Positions 1 through 7,738 of a DNA stretch of 11,940 bases are shown here, piece after piece. Origin of the DNA: DAORHV01 sp964513925. Lineage in GTDB: Bacteria > Patescibacteriota > Gracilibacteria > Peribacterales > Peribacteraceae. The position numbers were made by a program, and so were the translations under genes. Where the stretch lies: positions 1 through 11,940 of the forward strand of contig CAZENR010000026.1 in NCBI GenBank assembly GCA_964513925.1. The letters run 5' to 3'. The notes beneath the pieces were generated by a model that saw only the letters and a list, made by a program, of their open reading frames with translations, was not told where the DNA came from and did not search any database. How positions within the stretch are numbered: position 1 is the stretch's first letter; each line of letters opens with the position of its first letter.

Positions 1-30
1 GCCAGCCAGCCTGCCGCGCGACGTTTTTAC

Positions 31-52
31 CCCACTTTTTTAAAAAAGTGGG
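31..52. repeat. 22-bp perfect palindrome
   Basis: CCCACTTTTTT at 31-41 is followed directly by its exact reverse complement at 42-52. As RNA it would fold into a stem with a GC-rich base and an A/U-rich top. No T run follows on either strand, so it is not a textbook intrinsic terminator. It may end transcription from a gene left of the window or be a binding or processing site. A second hairpin, GAAGTG/CACTTC with a 7-nt loop, follows at 73-91. Confidence 0.75.
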
Positions 53-72
53 AAACATTTTCTTCGCACAAA

Positions 73-91
73 GAAGTGGCGTTAGCACTTC
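73..91. repeat. small inverted repeat (6-bp arms, 7-nt loop)
   Basis: GAAGTG at 73-78 and CACTTC at 86-91 flank the loop GCGTTAG. It lies between the 22-bp palindrome and the promoter of the first gene. Function is unknown and six-base arms can occur by chance. Confidence 0.35.
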
Positions 92-153
92 ATGTAGATC
101 TCTTGTCGATGAAATAAATGGACGAGAACCACCAAAGTCACCACCCATAGTAT

Positions 154-181
154 TTGACAAATATTATATAAATGTTATATT
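154..181 (+). promoter_or_regulatory. strong sigma70-type promoter giving a probable leaderless mRNA
   Basis: A perfect -35 hexamer TTGACA (154-159) is separated by 16 nt from TATATT (176-181), which also carries an extended -10 TG at 173-174. Transcription would start about 7 nt after the -10 box, at roughly 187-189, while the ATG occupies 188-190. The transcript would therefore have essentially no 5' UTR. The -10 also lies in a short palindrome (GTTA-TAT-TAAC, 174-184) that could be a repressor site. Confidence 0.7.
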
Positions 182-187
182 AACTTT

Positions 188-1081
188 ATGAATACACCCA
201 AGCCGGAGCACGGGGAAGGGGGAATTGACGATCCCAATGCGGCAAACGCACTGCATCCTGCATTGAACGCTATTTCAACACGCTTGGAGCAAGCCGGGAC
301 GCTTAAGTACCTGCGCAGGCCGGAGCGGCCAAGCAGACTGATTGTGGGTGTGAAACAAGATCACGGCTCTGTAGCCGAACATAAGAAGTGGATGGCGGAA
401 GGGAATATTGCTGCACTGCAGCGTTGGCTTGCGCATCAGAATGAAATCGTCCGTATCGGCATGGATTTAGAGGCAGCACACCCAGGAGGGATGCACTACC
501 TCATAGAAATATATCGTGATGGTCAGGGAATTCCCCAGGACGTACCTGCACTGCGCGCACAGCAAGAAGCCATATTCACGCGCGGCGCGCAGGAAGAGAG
601 AGTTGCTCGCAACATCGCCTTGGCCGTTACGGACCAACCCAATCCAACTTCCGAGGTCTACATGCAAAACCAAATGGGCATGTTTCGCCTCATGCTTGCG
701 TTGGTTGCCAATCATCCGCAAGCCGCAAAGCGCATTCACGGCTTGAATTACCCGGAGCGAGCAGCCTATGTACAGCTGCGAAAAGCTTTGGCGCAACTTG
801 GCAATATTCCAGGGCTGCAAAACGGAGCCGAAGCAGACTTTCGGAGGGTAAACAGCATTGTAAGTCAGCACCTGCAAAACCAAGTTCCCAGCGGGCATTG
901 CGCGCTTATCGTGCTTGGCGGAAACCACTTCCACACTGGCGCCAATATCTCCCAGTTGCTGCGCTACGACGACACGCCTCGCAACATTGAGCAGATCATG
1001 CTGGATACGCAACTGCTGCGGTCACCGGCATTCGCAAACGATGCCATTGCAGTGCTCCAGCCGCGCAATTATCCGGAGTAG
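188..1081 (+). CDS. hypothetical protein of unknown function (297 aa)
   Basis: I do not recognise this family with confidence. The protein has no signal peptide and no membrane segment, so it is probably cytoplasmic. A beta-strand-like stretch near residues 50-57 (RLIVGVKQ) is followed by D58-H59, an acidic motif near 92-95 (MDLE), and a late beta strand ending in a GGNH motif (residues 244-247). That order loosely recalls the TraB/ChaN/Tiki fold, which has an early histidine, a middle glutamate and a late GxxH. The resemblance was seen by eye and is weak. The ATG is chosen because the promoter puts transcription start on it. The gene ends in TAG and meets the ribD-like gene tail to tail with 4 bp between them and no terminator hairpin, so the two transcripts probably overlap. 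Confidence 0.75.
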   Translation: MNTPKPEHGEGGIDDPNAANALHPALNAISTRLEQAGTLKYLRRPERPSRLIVGVKQDHGSVAEHKKWMAEGNIAALQRWLAHQNEIVRIGMDLEAAHPGGMHYLIEIYRDGQGIPQDVPALRAQQEAIFTRGAQEERVARNIALAVTDQPNPTSEVYMQNQMGMFRLMLALVANHPQAAKRIHGLNYPERAAYVQLRKALAQLGNIPGLQNGAEADFRRVNSIVSQHLQNQVPSGHCALIVLGGNHFHTGANISQLLRYDDTPRNIEQIMLDTQLLRSPAFANDAIAVLQPRNYPE

Positions 1082-1085
1082 CCAA

Positions 1086-2075
1086 TTACCCCACCAATGT
1101 CACCTCCTCATCTACCACGCCTGCCTGTGTAAACGTGTTCCAGGTATGAGCTCCCCCTTCAACGAGGATGCTCGCAATGCCGTGGAAGTCGCCTTCGGGC
1201 GTAGTGAGCGCTTTCCAAAGAGCGGCAAAGTCTACGCCATGTTCGTCGTGAGGCAGCTGCAAGACACGCACGCCTCTTGCTTGTAGCAGCGGAACAACCG
1301 ACTGCTGAATTTTATGCAGTTTATTTTTGGTCACCACGATGGTGCGGCCGGCATGTTCGTCTGTCACGAGCTTTGCGGTAACGGGCAATCGAAGGCCGGC
1401 ATCTAACACGATTCTCCATGGCTGGAATGCCGCCGCGCAGTGACGAATGGTTAGCCTGGGGTTATCGATCAGTGCGGTGCCAATGCCAATAAGAATTGCA
1501 TCGTGCTTGGCGCGAAGATGGGTGTGGGACCAGGTATCCTGCTCAAGGGTGGTGATTTTGAGAAACGACCCGTCGGGGTTGGCAATGTCGCCGGCTTTGG
1601 TGATCGCTTTCTTCAGCGTTATCCACGGCCTGCCCTTGGTGCGCAGGCTGACGAAACCGCGGTTCAAGCGTTCGCATTCCTGCGGCAATACCGGGCCCAG
1701 CACCTGTATACCCGCTTTGCGCAGTGCCGCTATCCCCTTGCCTGCCACGCGCGGATCCGGATCTGCCATGCCGTAGACCACATGCCGCACGCCGCGCTGT
1801 ATGATGAGATCGCTGCACGGTGGATTCTTTTTGGACCGATGCGCGACGCAGGGCTCCAAGCTGACATACAGTACATCTAAAGAACTAATTTTTTGTTCAA
1901 ACTTTTCCAGTAACTGACGCTCAGCGTGCGGTTTGCCAAATGCTTCGTGATACCCCTCGGCGATGATCGCCCCCGCGCGCACCAGCACCGCGCCGACCAT
2001 GGCGCCGTTGCCAACTAGTCCCCTGCCGCGCTCGGCAAGCTGAAGGCAGTGGCGGATAGCGTCTTCGTGAGTCAT
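1086..2075 (-). CDS. ribD: RibD-like pyrimidine deaminase/reductase, C-terminally short
   Basis: RibD normally deaminates the GTP-derived diaminopyrimidine phosphate and then reduces its ribosyl group with NADPH, both in riboflavin synthesis in the cytoplasm. With the ATG at 2075 the protein has 329 residues. The N-terminal deaminase domain keeps the zinc site: H50-A-E52, the LEPC motif ending in C76, and NPPC ending in C87. The reductase domain begins near 149 (RPWITLKKA) and has IGIGTALIDNPRLTIR (196-211) and the VEGG motif (305-308). It stops at residue 329, soon after VDE, where relatives continue for some 35-45 residues, so the last strands of the reductase fold appear to be missing. A GTG at 2129 overlapping the upstream gene would add 18 low-complexity residues; I prefer 2075, where the homology starts. 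It is the last gene of the three-gene cluster. The substrate may not be the riboflavin precursor. Confidence 0.85.
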   Translation of the reverse strand: MTHEDAIRHCLQLAERGRGLVGNGAMVGAVLVRAGAIIAEGYHEAFGKPHAERQLLEKFEQKISSLDVLYVSLEPCVAHRSKKNPPCSDLIIQRGVRHVVYGMADPDPRVAGKGIAALRKAGIQVLGPVLPQECERLNRGFVSLRTKGRPWITLKKAITKAGDIANPDGSFLKITTLEQDTWSHTHLRAKHDAILIGIGTALIDNPRLTIRHCAAAFQPWRIVLDAGLRLPVTAKLVTDEHAGRTIVVTKNKLHKIQQSVVPLLQARGVRVLQLPHDEHGVDFAALWKALTTPEGDFHGIASILVEGGAHTWNTFTQAGVVDEEVTLVG

Positions 2076-2115
2076 TGACGTTAGCCTACCACTGCCTGCG
2101 TTACTTGCAGAATTA

Positions 2116-3822
2116 CTACTTCTTGCCACGCTCGGCGTCCATGACTTCGTCGAATGGTATGCCGGCCAGTTCGCACAGACAAATCAGTGAACCAAGGCCA
2201 TCTGCAGCGGCAACTTCGGATGCGCTGTCGCCGCGCTTGCGAAACGCTGTTGTCAGCTCCAATGCCTTGTCCCCTACTGCGACACTGGCGTTGGTCACGC
2301 CTTCGTTGAGCAGGTATCCCAAACCATTCAGCTCGAGCAGATCTCCGGTACGAACAGCTGTTCGCATGCGGCGAATATTACCCTCCAGTTCGGCAGCCCA
2401 GTCGATAGGCTGCGGCTCCTCGTCCTTCGGCCCATCGTCGACTTCTTCTTTCTCAGGCCGGTACAGAGCATCTATCACCCGTTCAATCGGCAGCCTGCGC
2501 GCCTGCAACGAAACCAGCAACCAGAACACTGCTTGTCCGGCTTCGGTTACGGCTTCGTTGCGGTCTCCGCGTCGCAGTGCACGTCCAAGTTCCGCTACTT
2601 CGTTGGCATAGCGCGCAACACAGAATTCCAGGCCCTTTTCCAAGGCGGTGACGGTACTAGATCCTGCGGCAGGCGGATTCTTTTCTCGATCGTCGATCGT
2701 TGCGCGTAAAGCAAGAATCCATTCCGCCAGCTCTGCGTTGCGATCTGGCACATCTGCTGTTTCTGCCGCATCGCTACTAGACGACAGTACACGCATTACC
2801 TCGGACTCTTTTGGGCCAATCTCCATGCGTTGCGGCTCTCCAACAGCCATATCCTCGGCCCCAAGATCAAAGAAGATGGGGCGCATGCTGTTCACCTTGT
2901 CCGGCTCTACGTAAATCTGCAGTGCGACATAGGTCGACTTATCGCGACTACGCACGCCCATTTCCGATGGGCCCTTCATGCCAAATTGATCAAAATTCGA
3001 AGCCTTCTCTTGAAGAACATTAAATGTGACCGGCACGCGCATGTTGGATTCCTTTGCGGACTCGAGCGCCATACCTAATTCTCGCAGCATTTGGCGCGCG
3101 CGACTGGTAATGCAACCGGCATTCGTTACAAACAGATCTGTGCGAATGTTCAGCAAATCCAGATATGGCATGGCCATTTCCTTGCCGGAGGGATAGGGAA
3201 ACAGGTCGGCACCGACAATTTGCAAGTTATTCGCTCGCGCGGTTTCGCCGGTACCCACGACCTCAAATGCTCCAGTGCTGCGCTGCGGGTATTGCGCTTG
3301 GTACTCCACAACGCGTGTGTCGGCACCATCGGTTGTACGCACCGCCGCAGAACGACCGGACGCACGCAAGACGCTGCGCAGTAAGTAGGGATACTTGGTA
3401 AACAACAAGCGCTCATCGATATCGGTAGGACCAAATACACGCTGCTGATTCGGCACCAAAAATTGCATGCTGCACGGGCCAATGTTCAGGCTGAGCAACG
3501 TGCGAATATCGGCCGCAACGCCGTACTGCAATGCGCGCTGCTGAGCTTCCGCCACCACTTCCGAACCCGCAATAACACCGACGTTATCGTTGCGGAACAA
3601 CTCGAATTGGGCTGCAAGCGCAGGAGCGCCCTTCACTGCGCGAAAGACAAAATCGCCTTGCTGAACTTGGTCTGTACGATTTCGAGACTTGGGATCAAAG
3701 CCGCTACGCACTTTGTCGTATCCGGCACGAACGAGCAGGTCGAGCAGCGGATTGCGAGAATCTTTGCCTTCGGTCACGGCTCCTTTGGGGAGCAGGATCA
3801 CTTGCTTGGATGGGGAATTCAT
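2116..3822 (-). CDS. hisG: ATP phosphoribosyltransferase (HisG, long form) fused to two HisE/MazG-like domains
   Basis: HisG joins PRPP and ATP to form phosphoribosyl-ATP, the first step of histidine synthesis; HisE removes pyrophosphate from that product. Residues 7-240 look like the HisG catalytic part: LPKG at 11-14, VGVIAGSEVVAE at 81-92, FTKYP at 141-145, and the PRPP loop near 183-197 (TGAFEVVGTGETARA), where the usual Asp before the V-x-x-TG is Glu188. Residues 262-336 match the ACT-like regulatory domain of long HisG (GMKGPSEMG). Residues 363-456 align with HisE, keeping E408, E411 and E427 but with Q430 where the metal-binding Asp is expected. After an acidic linker (457-474), residues 475-563 look like a second HisE-like copy (VGDKALEL, AAADGLGSL), also with altered ligands. 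Length is 568 aa, about twice a normal HisG. It follows the YerC/HisR-like gene by 72 nt and is followed by the ribD-like gene. Assignment rests on hand alignment. Confidence 0.8.
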   Translation of the reverse strand: MNSPSKQVILLPKGAVTEGKDSRNPLLDLLVRAGYDKVRSGFDPKSRNRTDQVQQGDFVFRAVKGAPALAAQFELFRNDNVGVIAGSEVVAEAQQRALQYGVAADIRTLLSLNIGPCSMQFLVPNQQRVFGPTDIDERLLFTKYPYLLRSVLRASGRSAAVRTTDGADTRVVEYQAQYPQRSTGAFEVVGTGETARANNLQIVGADLFPYPSGKEMAMPYLDLLNIRTDLFVTNAGCITSRARQMLRELGMALESAKESNMRVPVTFNVLQEKASNFDQFGMKGPSEMGVRSRDKSTYVALQIYVEPDKVNSMRPIFFDLGAEDMAVGEPQRMEIGPKESEVMRVLSSSSDAAETADVPDRNAELAEWILALRATIDDREKNPPAAGSSTVTALEKGLEFCVARYANEVAELGRALRRGDRNEAVTEAGQAVFWLLVSLQARRLPIERVIDALYRPEKEEVDDGPKDEEPQPIDWAAELEGNIRRMRTAVRTGDLLELNGLGYLLNEGVTNASVAVGDKALELTTAFRKRGDSASEVAAADGLGSLICLCELAGIPFDEVMDAERGKK

Positions 3823-3825
3823 GGT

Positions 3826-3843
3826 GAGAAAAAGAGAAGAAGA
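3826..3843 (-). promoter_or_regulatory. 18-nt pyrimidine tract before the hisG-like start
   Basis: In the mRNA sense this is an unbroken run of 18 C/U residues ending 3 nt before the AUG at 3822. No purine-rich Shine-Dalgarno is present. Equivalent tracts precede the yerC-like gene, fusA and rpsG, suggesting a role in translation start. Confidence 0.55.
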
Positions 3844-3857
3844 TACAAAGGAAGACT

Positions 3858-3873
3858 GCCCCCGTACGGGAGC
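3858..3873 (-). terminator. hairpin in the yerC-hisG spacer (possible attenuator)
   Basis: The core CCCGTACGGG is a perfect palindrome extended by two more pairs and a G-U, giving a short stable stem. On the minus strand it is followed by a partly T-rich stretch. It lies 21 nt beyond the yerC-like stop and before the hisG-like pyrimidine tract, so it could reduce read-through or protect the upstream mRNA end. The terminator after rpsG has the same core. Confidence 0.4.
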
Positions 3874-3894
3874 GCGGCACTGGCGGCGTGGTGC

Positions 3895-4317
3895 TTACTT
3901 GGCTTTGTCCAAGTACTTCTGCAACACGGAAACCGGACGCTGCCCCTCGGGCTTTAGGGTCTGCGCATGCCCGCCCTCTATTGGCTGCGGCGCACGCGAG
4001 ACCAATCGATGATGACGGTGTGCGTTCAGTACGCGCCTGTAACCCCCTTCGCCGTTTTCCAGGAATTTTGCAACCCGGGTGACGGTCGTAGTGGAAGCGC
4101 CGGTGCTCTTGGCAATGTCACGGTAGGTAATGCCCTGGGTGAGTTGCTTGGCCACTTCAAAACGCTCGCTCCAAGCCTGCAGCTCGCTCAACGTACCGAT
4201 ATCGCGCAGAAAATCGGCAACCTCTTCTTCGTTCTTGCATGAGCTGATTGCAGCACACAGTGCTTTGAACCACGGTTCGCGGCGGTAATTGTCTTCGATG
4301 AAGCGTCGCTTTGGCAT
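3895..4317 (-). CDS. YerC/HisR-type TrpR-family transcriptional regulator
   Basis: This 140-residue protein has the TrpR-superfamily architecture. A helical segment (residues 28-60, with TLSELQAWSERFEVAKQL) leads into a helix-turn-helix at about 54-88, containing TYRDIAKSTGAS and TTTVTRVAKFL. GEGGYRRVL (89-97), typical of the YerC/YecD group, follows. Known TrpR relatives bind DNA as dimers and respond to an amino acid. As I recall, YerC-type proteins have been proposed, from comparative genomics, as histidine regulators (HisR) in Gram-positive bacteria. Position directly upstream of a hisG-like gene fits that role. The tail (101-140) is about 40 residues longer than the usual roughly 100-residue protein and is basic and proline-containing. 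The ATG at 4317 follows a 16-nt pyrimidine run, with no Shine-Dalgarno. Confidence 0.88.
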   Translation of the reverse strand: MPKRRFIEDNYRREPWFKALCAAISSCKNEEEVADFLRDIGTLSELQAWSERFEVAKQLTQGITYRDIAKSTGASTTTVTRVAKFLENGEGGYRRVLNAHRHHRLVSRAPQPIEGGHAQTLKPEGQRPVSVLQKYLDKAK

Positions 4318-4333
4318 AGAAAGAGAAGGGAAA
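4318..4333 (-). promoter_or_regulatory. 16-nt pyrimidine tract abutting the yerC-like start
   Basis: In the mRNA sense, sixteen consecutive C/U residues end directly at the AUG. There is no Shine-Dalgarno. It shares this feature with the hisG-like gene, fusA and rpsG. Confidence 0.55.
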
Positions 4334-4373
4334 TCCGGCGCACGGCTGTGACAGAATCGCCGAAAGGATCCAC

Positions 4374-4402
4374 AAGGTACACGTAGAGTAAAATCGTGTC
4401 AA
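4374..4402 (-). promoter_or_regulatory. probable promoter of the yerC-hisG-ribD cluster
   Basis: On the minus strand a perfect -35 TTGACA (4402-4397) is followed after 17 nt by TACCTT (4379-4374), a weak -10 that keeps the key first T, A and last T. Transcription would start near 4367, giving a leader of about 50 nt that ends in the pyrimidine tract. The -35 lies immediately beside the nested inverted repeat, a good place for control by the TrpR-type protein. Confidence 0.5.
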
Positions 4403-4429
4403 TGTGTTATTTCGTTAACACAACGATTT
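4391..4429. promoter_or_regulatory. nested inverted repeat, candidate operator for the divergent genes
   Basis: The inner arms TGTGTTA (4403-4409) and TAACACA (4416-4422) are perfect and 6 nt apart. The outer arms AAATCGT (4391-4397) and ACGATTT (4423-4429) are also perfect. Only the 5-nt GTCAA, part of the -35 of the yerC-like promoter, breaks the left side. It sits in the region shared by the yerC-like gene and the methyltransferase-like gene. Autoregulation by the TrpR-family protein is the simplest reading, but the binding protein is not shown. Confidence 0.5.
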
Positions 4430-4449
4430 GCCTTCCTTATGCCAAAAAC

Positions 4450-4477
4450 TTGCATTGTTACTATCGCTGGATACAAT
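4450..4477 (+). promoter_or_regulatory. probable promoter of the methyltransferase-like gene
   Basis: TACAAT (4472-4477) is a good -10, with a poor -35 TTGCAT (4450-4455) 16 nt upstream. The expected transcription start at about 4484-4486 coincides with the ATG at 4486. The mRNA would be leaderless, like that of the first gene. Confidence 0.45.
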
Positions 4478-4485
4478 GCCGCGCC

Positions 4486-5400
4486 ATGCCCGAAACTTCG
4501 CATATATCCTGGCAAACGCAGTATGAAGATGGCATCGAGCAGGCCCGTGCAATGGGCGCTGTACGAACTTTCGGGCAACCGAAGGAAGACTTCTTCTCGC
4601 ATTTGGAAAAGGGATTGGACGGCTCCAATACCAGACCGCTGCGCGCTGTTACGCAGGCCATCGCACAGTCGATACAGAAGGCAAGCAGGCACAATGCCAT
4701 CCGGTGCCTGGAACTTGGACCGGGCTGCGGTAGGGCAAGCGGACAGCTACGCATGCTCTTGGGTGATGCCATTCAGCTGGAAACAGTTGGGCGGACGCCG
4801 TTCAACCCATACTTACGGCTACGAATGGACGTCATTGGTATTGGCAAGGCAGCAGAGCGACTGCCTGAACAAGACAGCGGCGGAGCCGAAAGCCGAAGCG
4901 TGCTGGAGCCCGTGCGCGGAGCCGTGTTGGGGCTTACGCTCGGCACAATCATGAAGTTGCACTCCATGGGGCTTGTCGAGGCTTTTCAAGAATACGACAA
5001 GCCGTTTGTGGACTTGCAGCATGTCGGGGAATTTACAGAGTTCGATGACGTTGGCACGTTTGCGCTGGTACACGAAGACAACGGCCCGTTCCGCCACACC
5101 AAAGACATGGAACCCGATTTTTCCCGTGCACTGGGTCTTACGGCAGACAACGGCGTACTCGTGCTATCCCCTTTTACCGACCCTGCGAATTCGCCTCGAA
5201 CACAGGCACTGCTGGCCAAGCTAGTGCCACACTTGCAAGAGGGAGACACGTTGCGCGTTATTCCAAACAGCTACAAACCCAGCGACAGCGATTTGGTCAT
5301 TGCCCGAAAGCACAGCCACCTGCGGCCGCTACTCATGGACGAACACTGGCGCGAACACGTATCGGAGCTATTGCGTCCGGCAATCGGCTATAGCTACTAA
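4486..5400 (+). CDS. class I SAM-dependent methyltransferase-like protein
   Basis: The protein has 304 residues from the ATG at 4486. The clearest feature is a glycine-rich SAM-binding motif I at residues 75-85 (LELGPGCGRAS) after a short beta strand. Later hydrophobic strands, for example around 223-228 (GVLVLS), fit a Rossmann-like fold, and VIP near 258-260 precedes the C-terminal part. No signal peptide or membrane segment is seen. The substrate cannot be inferred. Open frame extends upstream to a GTG at 4396, but that stretch contains the inverted repeat and the promoter, so the later start is preferred. It is divergent from the yerC-hisG-ribD cluster and could be co-regulated with it. 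It converges on fusA with a hairpin between them. Confidence 0.65.
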   Translation: MPETSHISWQTQYEDGIEQARAMGAVRTFGQPKEDFFSHLEKGLDGSNTRPLRAVTQAIAQSIQKASRHNAIRCLELGPGCGRASGQLRMLLGDAIQLETVGRTPFNPYLRLRMDVIGIGKAAERLPEQDSGGAESRSVLEPVRGAVLGLTLGTIMKLHSMGLVEAFQEYDKPFVDLQHVGEFTEFDDVGTFALVHEDNGPFRHTKDMEPDFSRALGLTADNGVLVLSPFTDPANSPRTQALLAKLVPHLQEGDTLRVIPNSYKPSDSDLVIARKHSHLRPLLMDEHWREHVSELLRPAIGYSY

Positions 5401-5409
5401 CAACGCAAA

Positions 5410-5431
5410 ACGGCTCCCGCATGGGAGCCGT
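5410..5431 (-). terminator. intrinsic terminator after fusA (convergent intergenic hairpin)
   Basis: ACGGCTCCC (5410-5418) and GGGAGCCGT (5423-5431) form a perfect 9-bp GC-rich stem with a GCAT tetraloop. On the minus strand it is followed by TTTT, making it a terminator for fusA 27 nt past its stop. On the plus strand the T tail is absent, but the stem can still close the methyltransferase-like transcript. Outer arms ACGCA (5403-5407) and TGCGT (5437-5441) could extend the fold. Confidence 0.8.
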
Positions 5432-5457
5432 CTGCATTGCGTGCAAATTGTTACACA

Positions 5458-7563
<2,106 letters not shown>

Positions 7564-7568
7564 AAACC

Positions 7569-7582
7569 GGGGAGAGAAAAAG
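7569..7582 (-). promoter_or_regulatory. 14-nt pyrimidine tract before the fusA start
   Basis: In the mRNA sense this is an unbroken C/U run (CTTTTTCTCTCCCC) ending 5 nt before the AUG. No Shine-Dalgarno is visible. It also supports the choice of 7563 as start. Confidence 0.5.
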
Positions 7583-7593
7583 TGTGTGAAAAG

Positions 7594-7612
7594 GCCCGAA
7601 GGGCAAGTGCCC
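7594..7612 (-). promoter_or_regulatory. alternative hairpins in the fusA leader
   Basis: On the minus strand the segment reads GGGC-ACTT-GCCC-TTC-GGGC followed by CTTTT. The middle GCCC can pair with either GGGC, so two small hairpins exclude each other; the second is followed by a short T run. This looks like a miniature attenuator, but the stems are only four pairs and the idea is tentative. Confidence 0.25.
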
Positions 7613-7629
7613 AAGTAGGCTGCCGGGGC

Positions 7630-7635
7630 AGTATA
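7630..7635 (-). promoter_or_regulatory. possible -10 box for fusA
   Basis: TATACT on the minus strand is a good -10 match and would give a leader of about 60 nt. No convincing -35 lies 16-18 nt upstream (the best is TTTCGT). A second AT-rich box, TATAAA, lies at 7669-7664. A promoter is expected here because a strong terminator cuts fusA off from rpsG. Confidence 0.3.
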
Positions 7636-7693
7636 AGGAATTGGACACTGTAACGAAAGAGCTTTTATACGGTGAAACGGGCATATACGACAG

Positions 7694-7719
7694 GACCCCT
7701 CCATGGGCATGGAAGGGTC
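7694..7719 (-). terminator. hairpin after the coiled-coil membrane gene
   Basis: GACCCCTCCATG (7694-7705) and CATGGAAGGGTC (7708-7719) pair with one mismatch over 12 positions around a very short loop. It begins 19 nt after the stop of the membrane protein gene. No T run follows on the minus strand, so it is a weak intrinsic terminator, or an mRNA 3'-end stabiliser. Confidence 0.45.
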
Positions 7720-7738
7720 ACAGTCTCAGTCGTCTCGG

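Larger units (their letters stand above)
1..187. other. AT-rich intergenic region upstream of the first gene
   Basis: I see no convincing gene here. It holds a perfect palindrome (31-52), a small hairpin (73-91) and a promoter (154-181), each listed separately. Frame 1 is open from the window edge to a TAA at 115-117 (38 codons). That could be the tail of a gene lying outside the window, but a run this short is expected by chance and it reads through the palindrome, so I do not call it. Confidence 0.6.

Noticed and set aside
1..117. Frame 1 open from the window edge to TAA, possibly the end of an upstream gene
   Set aside because: A run of 38 codons is likely by chance and passes through a perfect palindrome; without sequence to the left it cannot be supported.
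4396..4485. Upstream extension of the methyltransferase-like gene
   Set aside because: The extension would encode part of the inverted repeat and the promoter, and its residues do not look like a continuation of the protein.
7564..7710. 49-residue N-terminal extension of EF-G
   Set aside because: EF-G homology starts at MDLKNVRNIG, giving a normal length; the extension covers leader hairpins and a likely -10 box.
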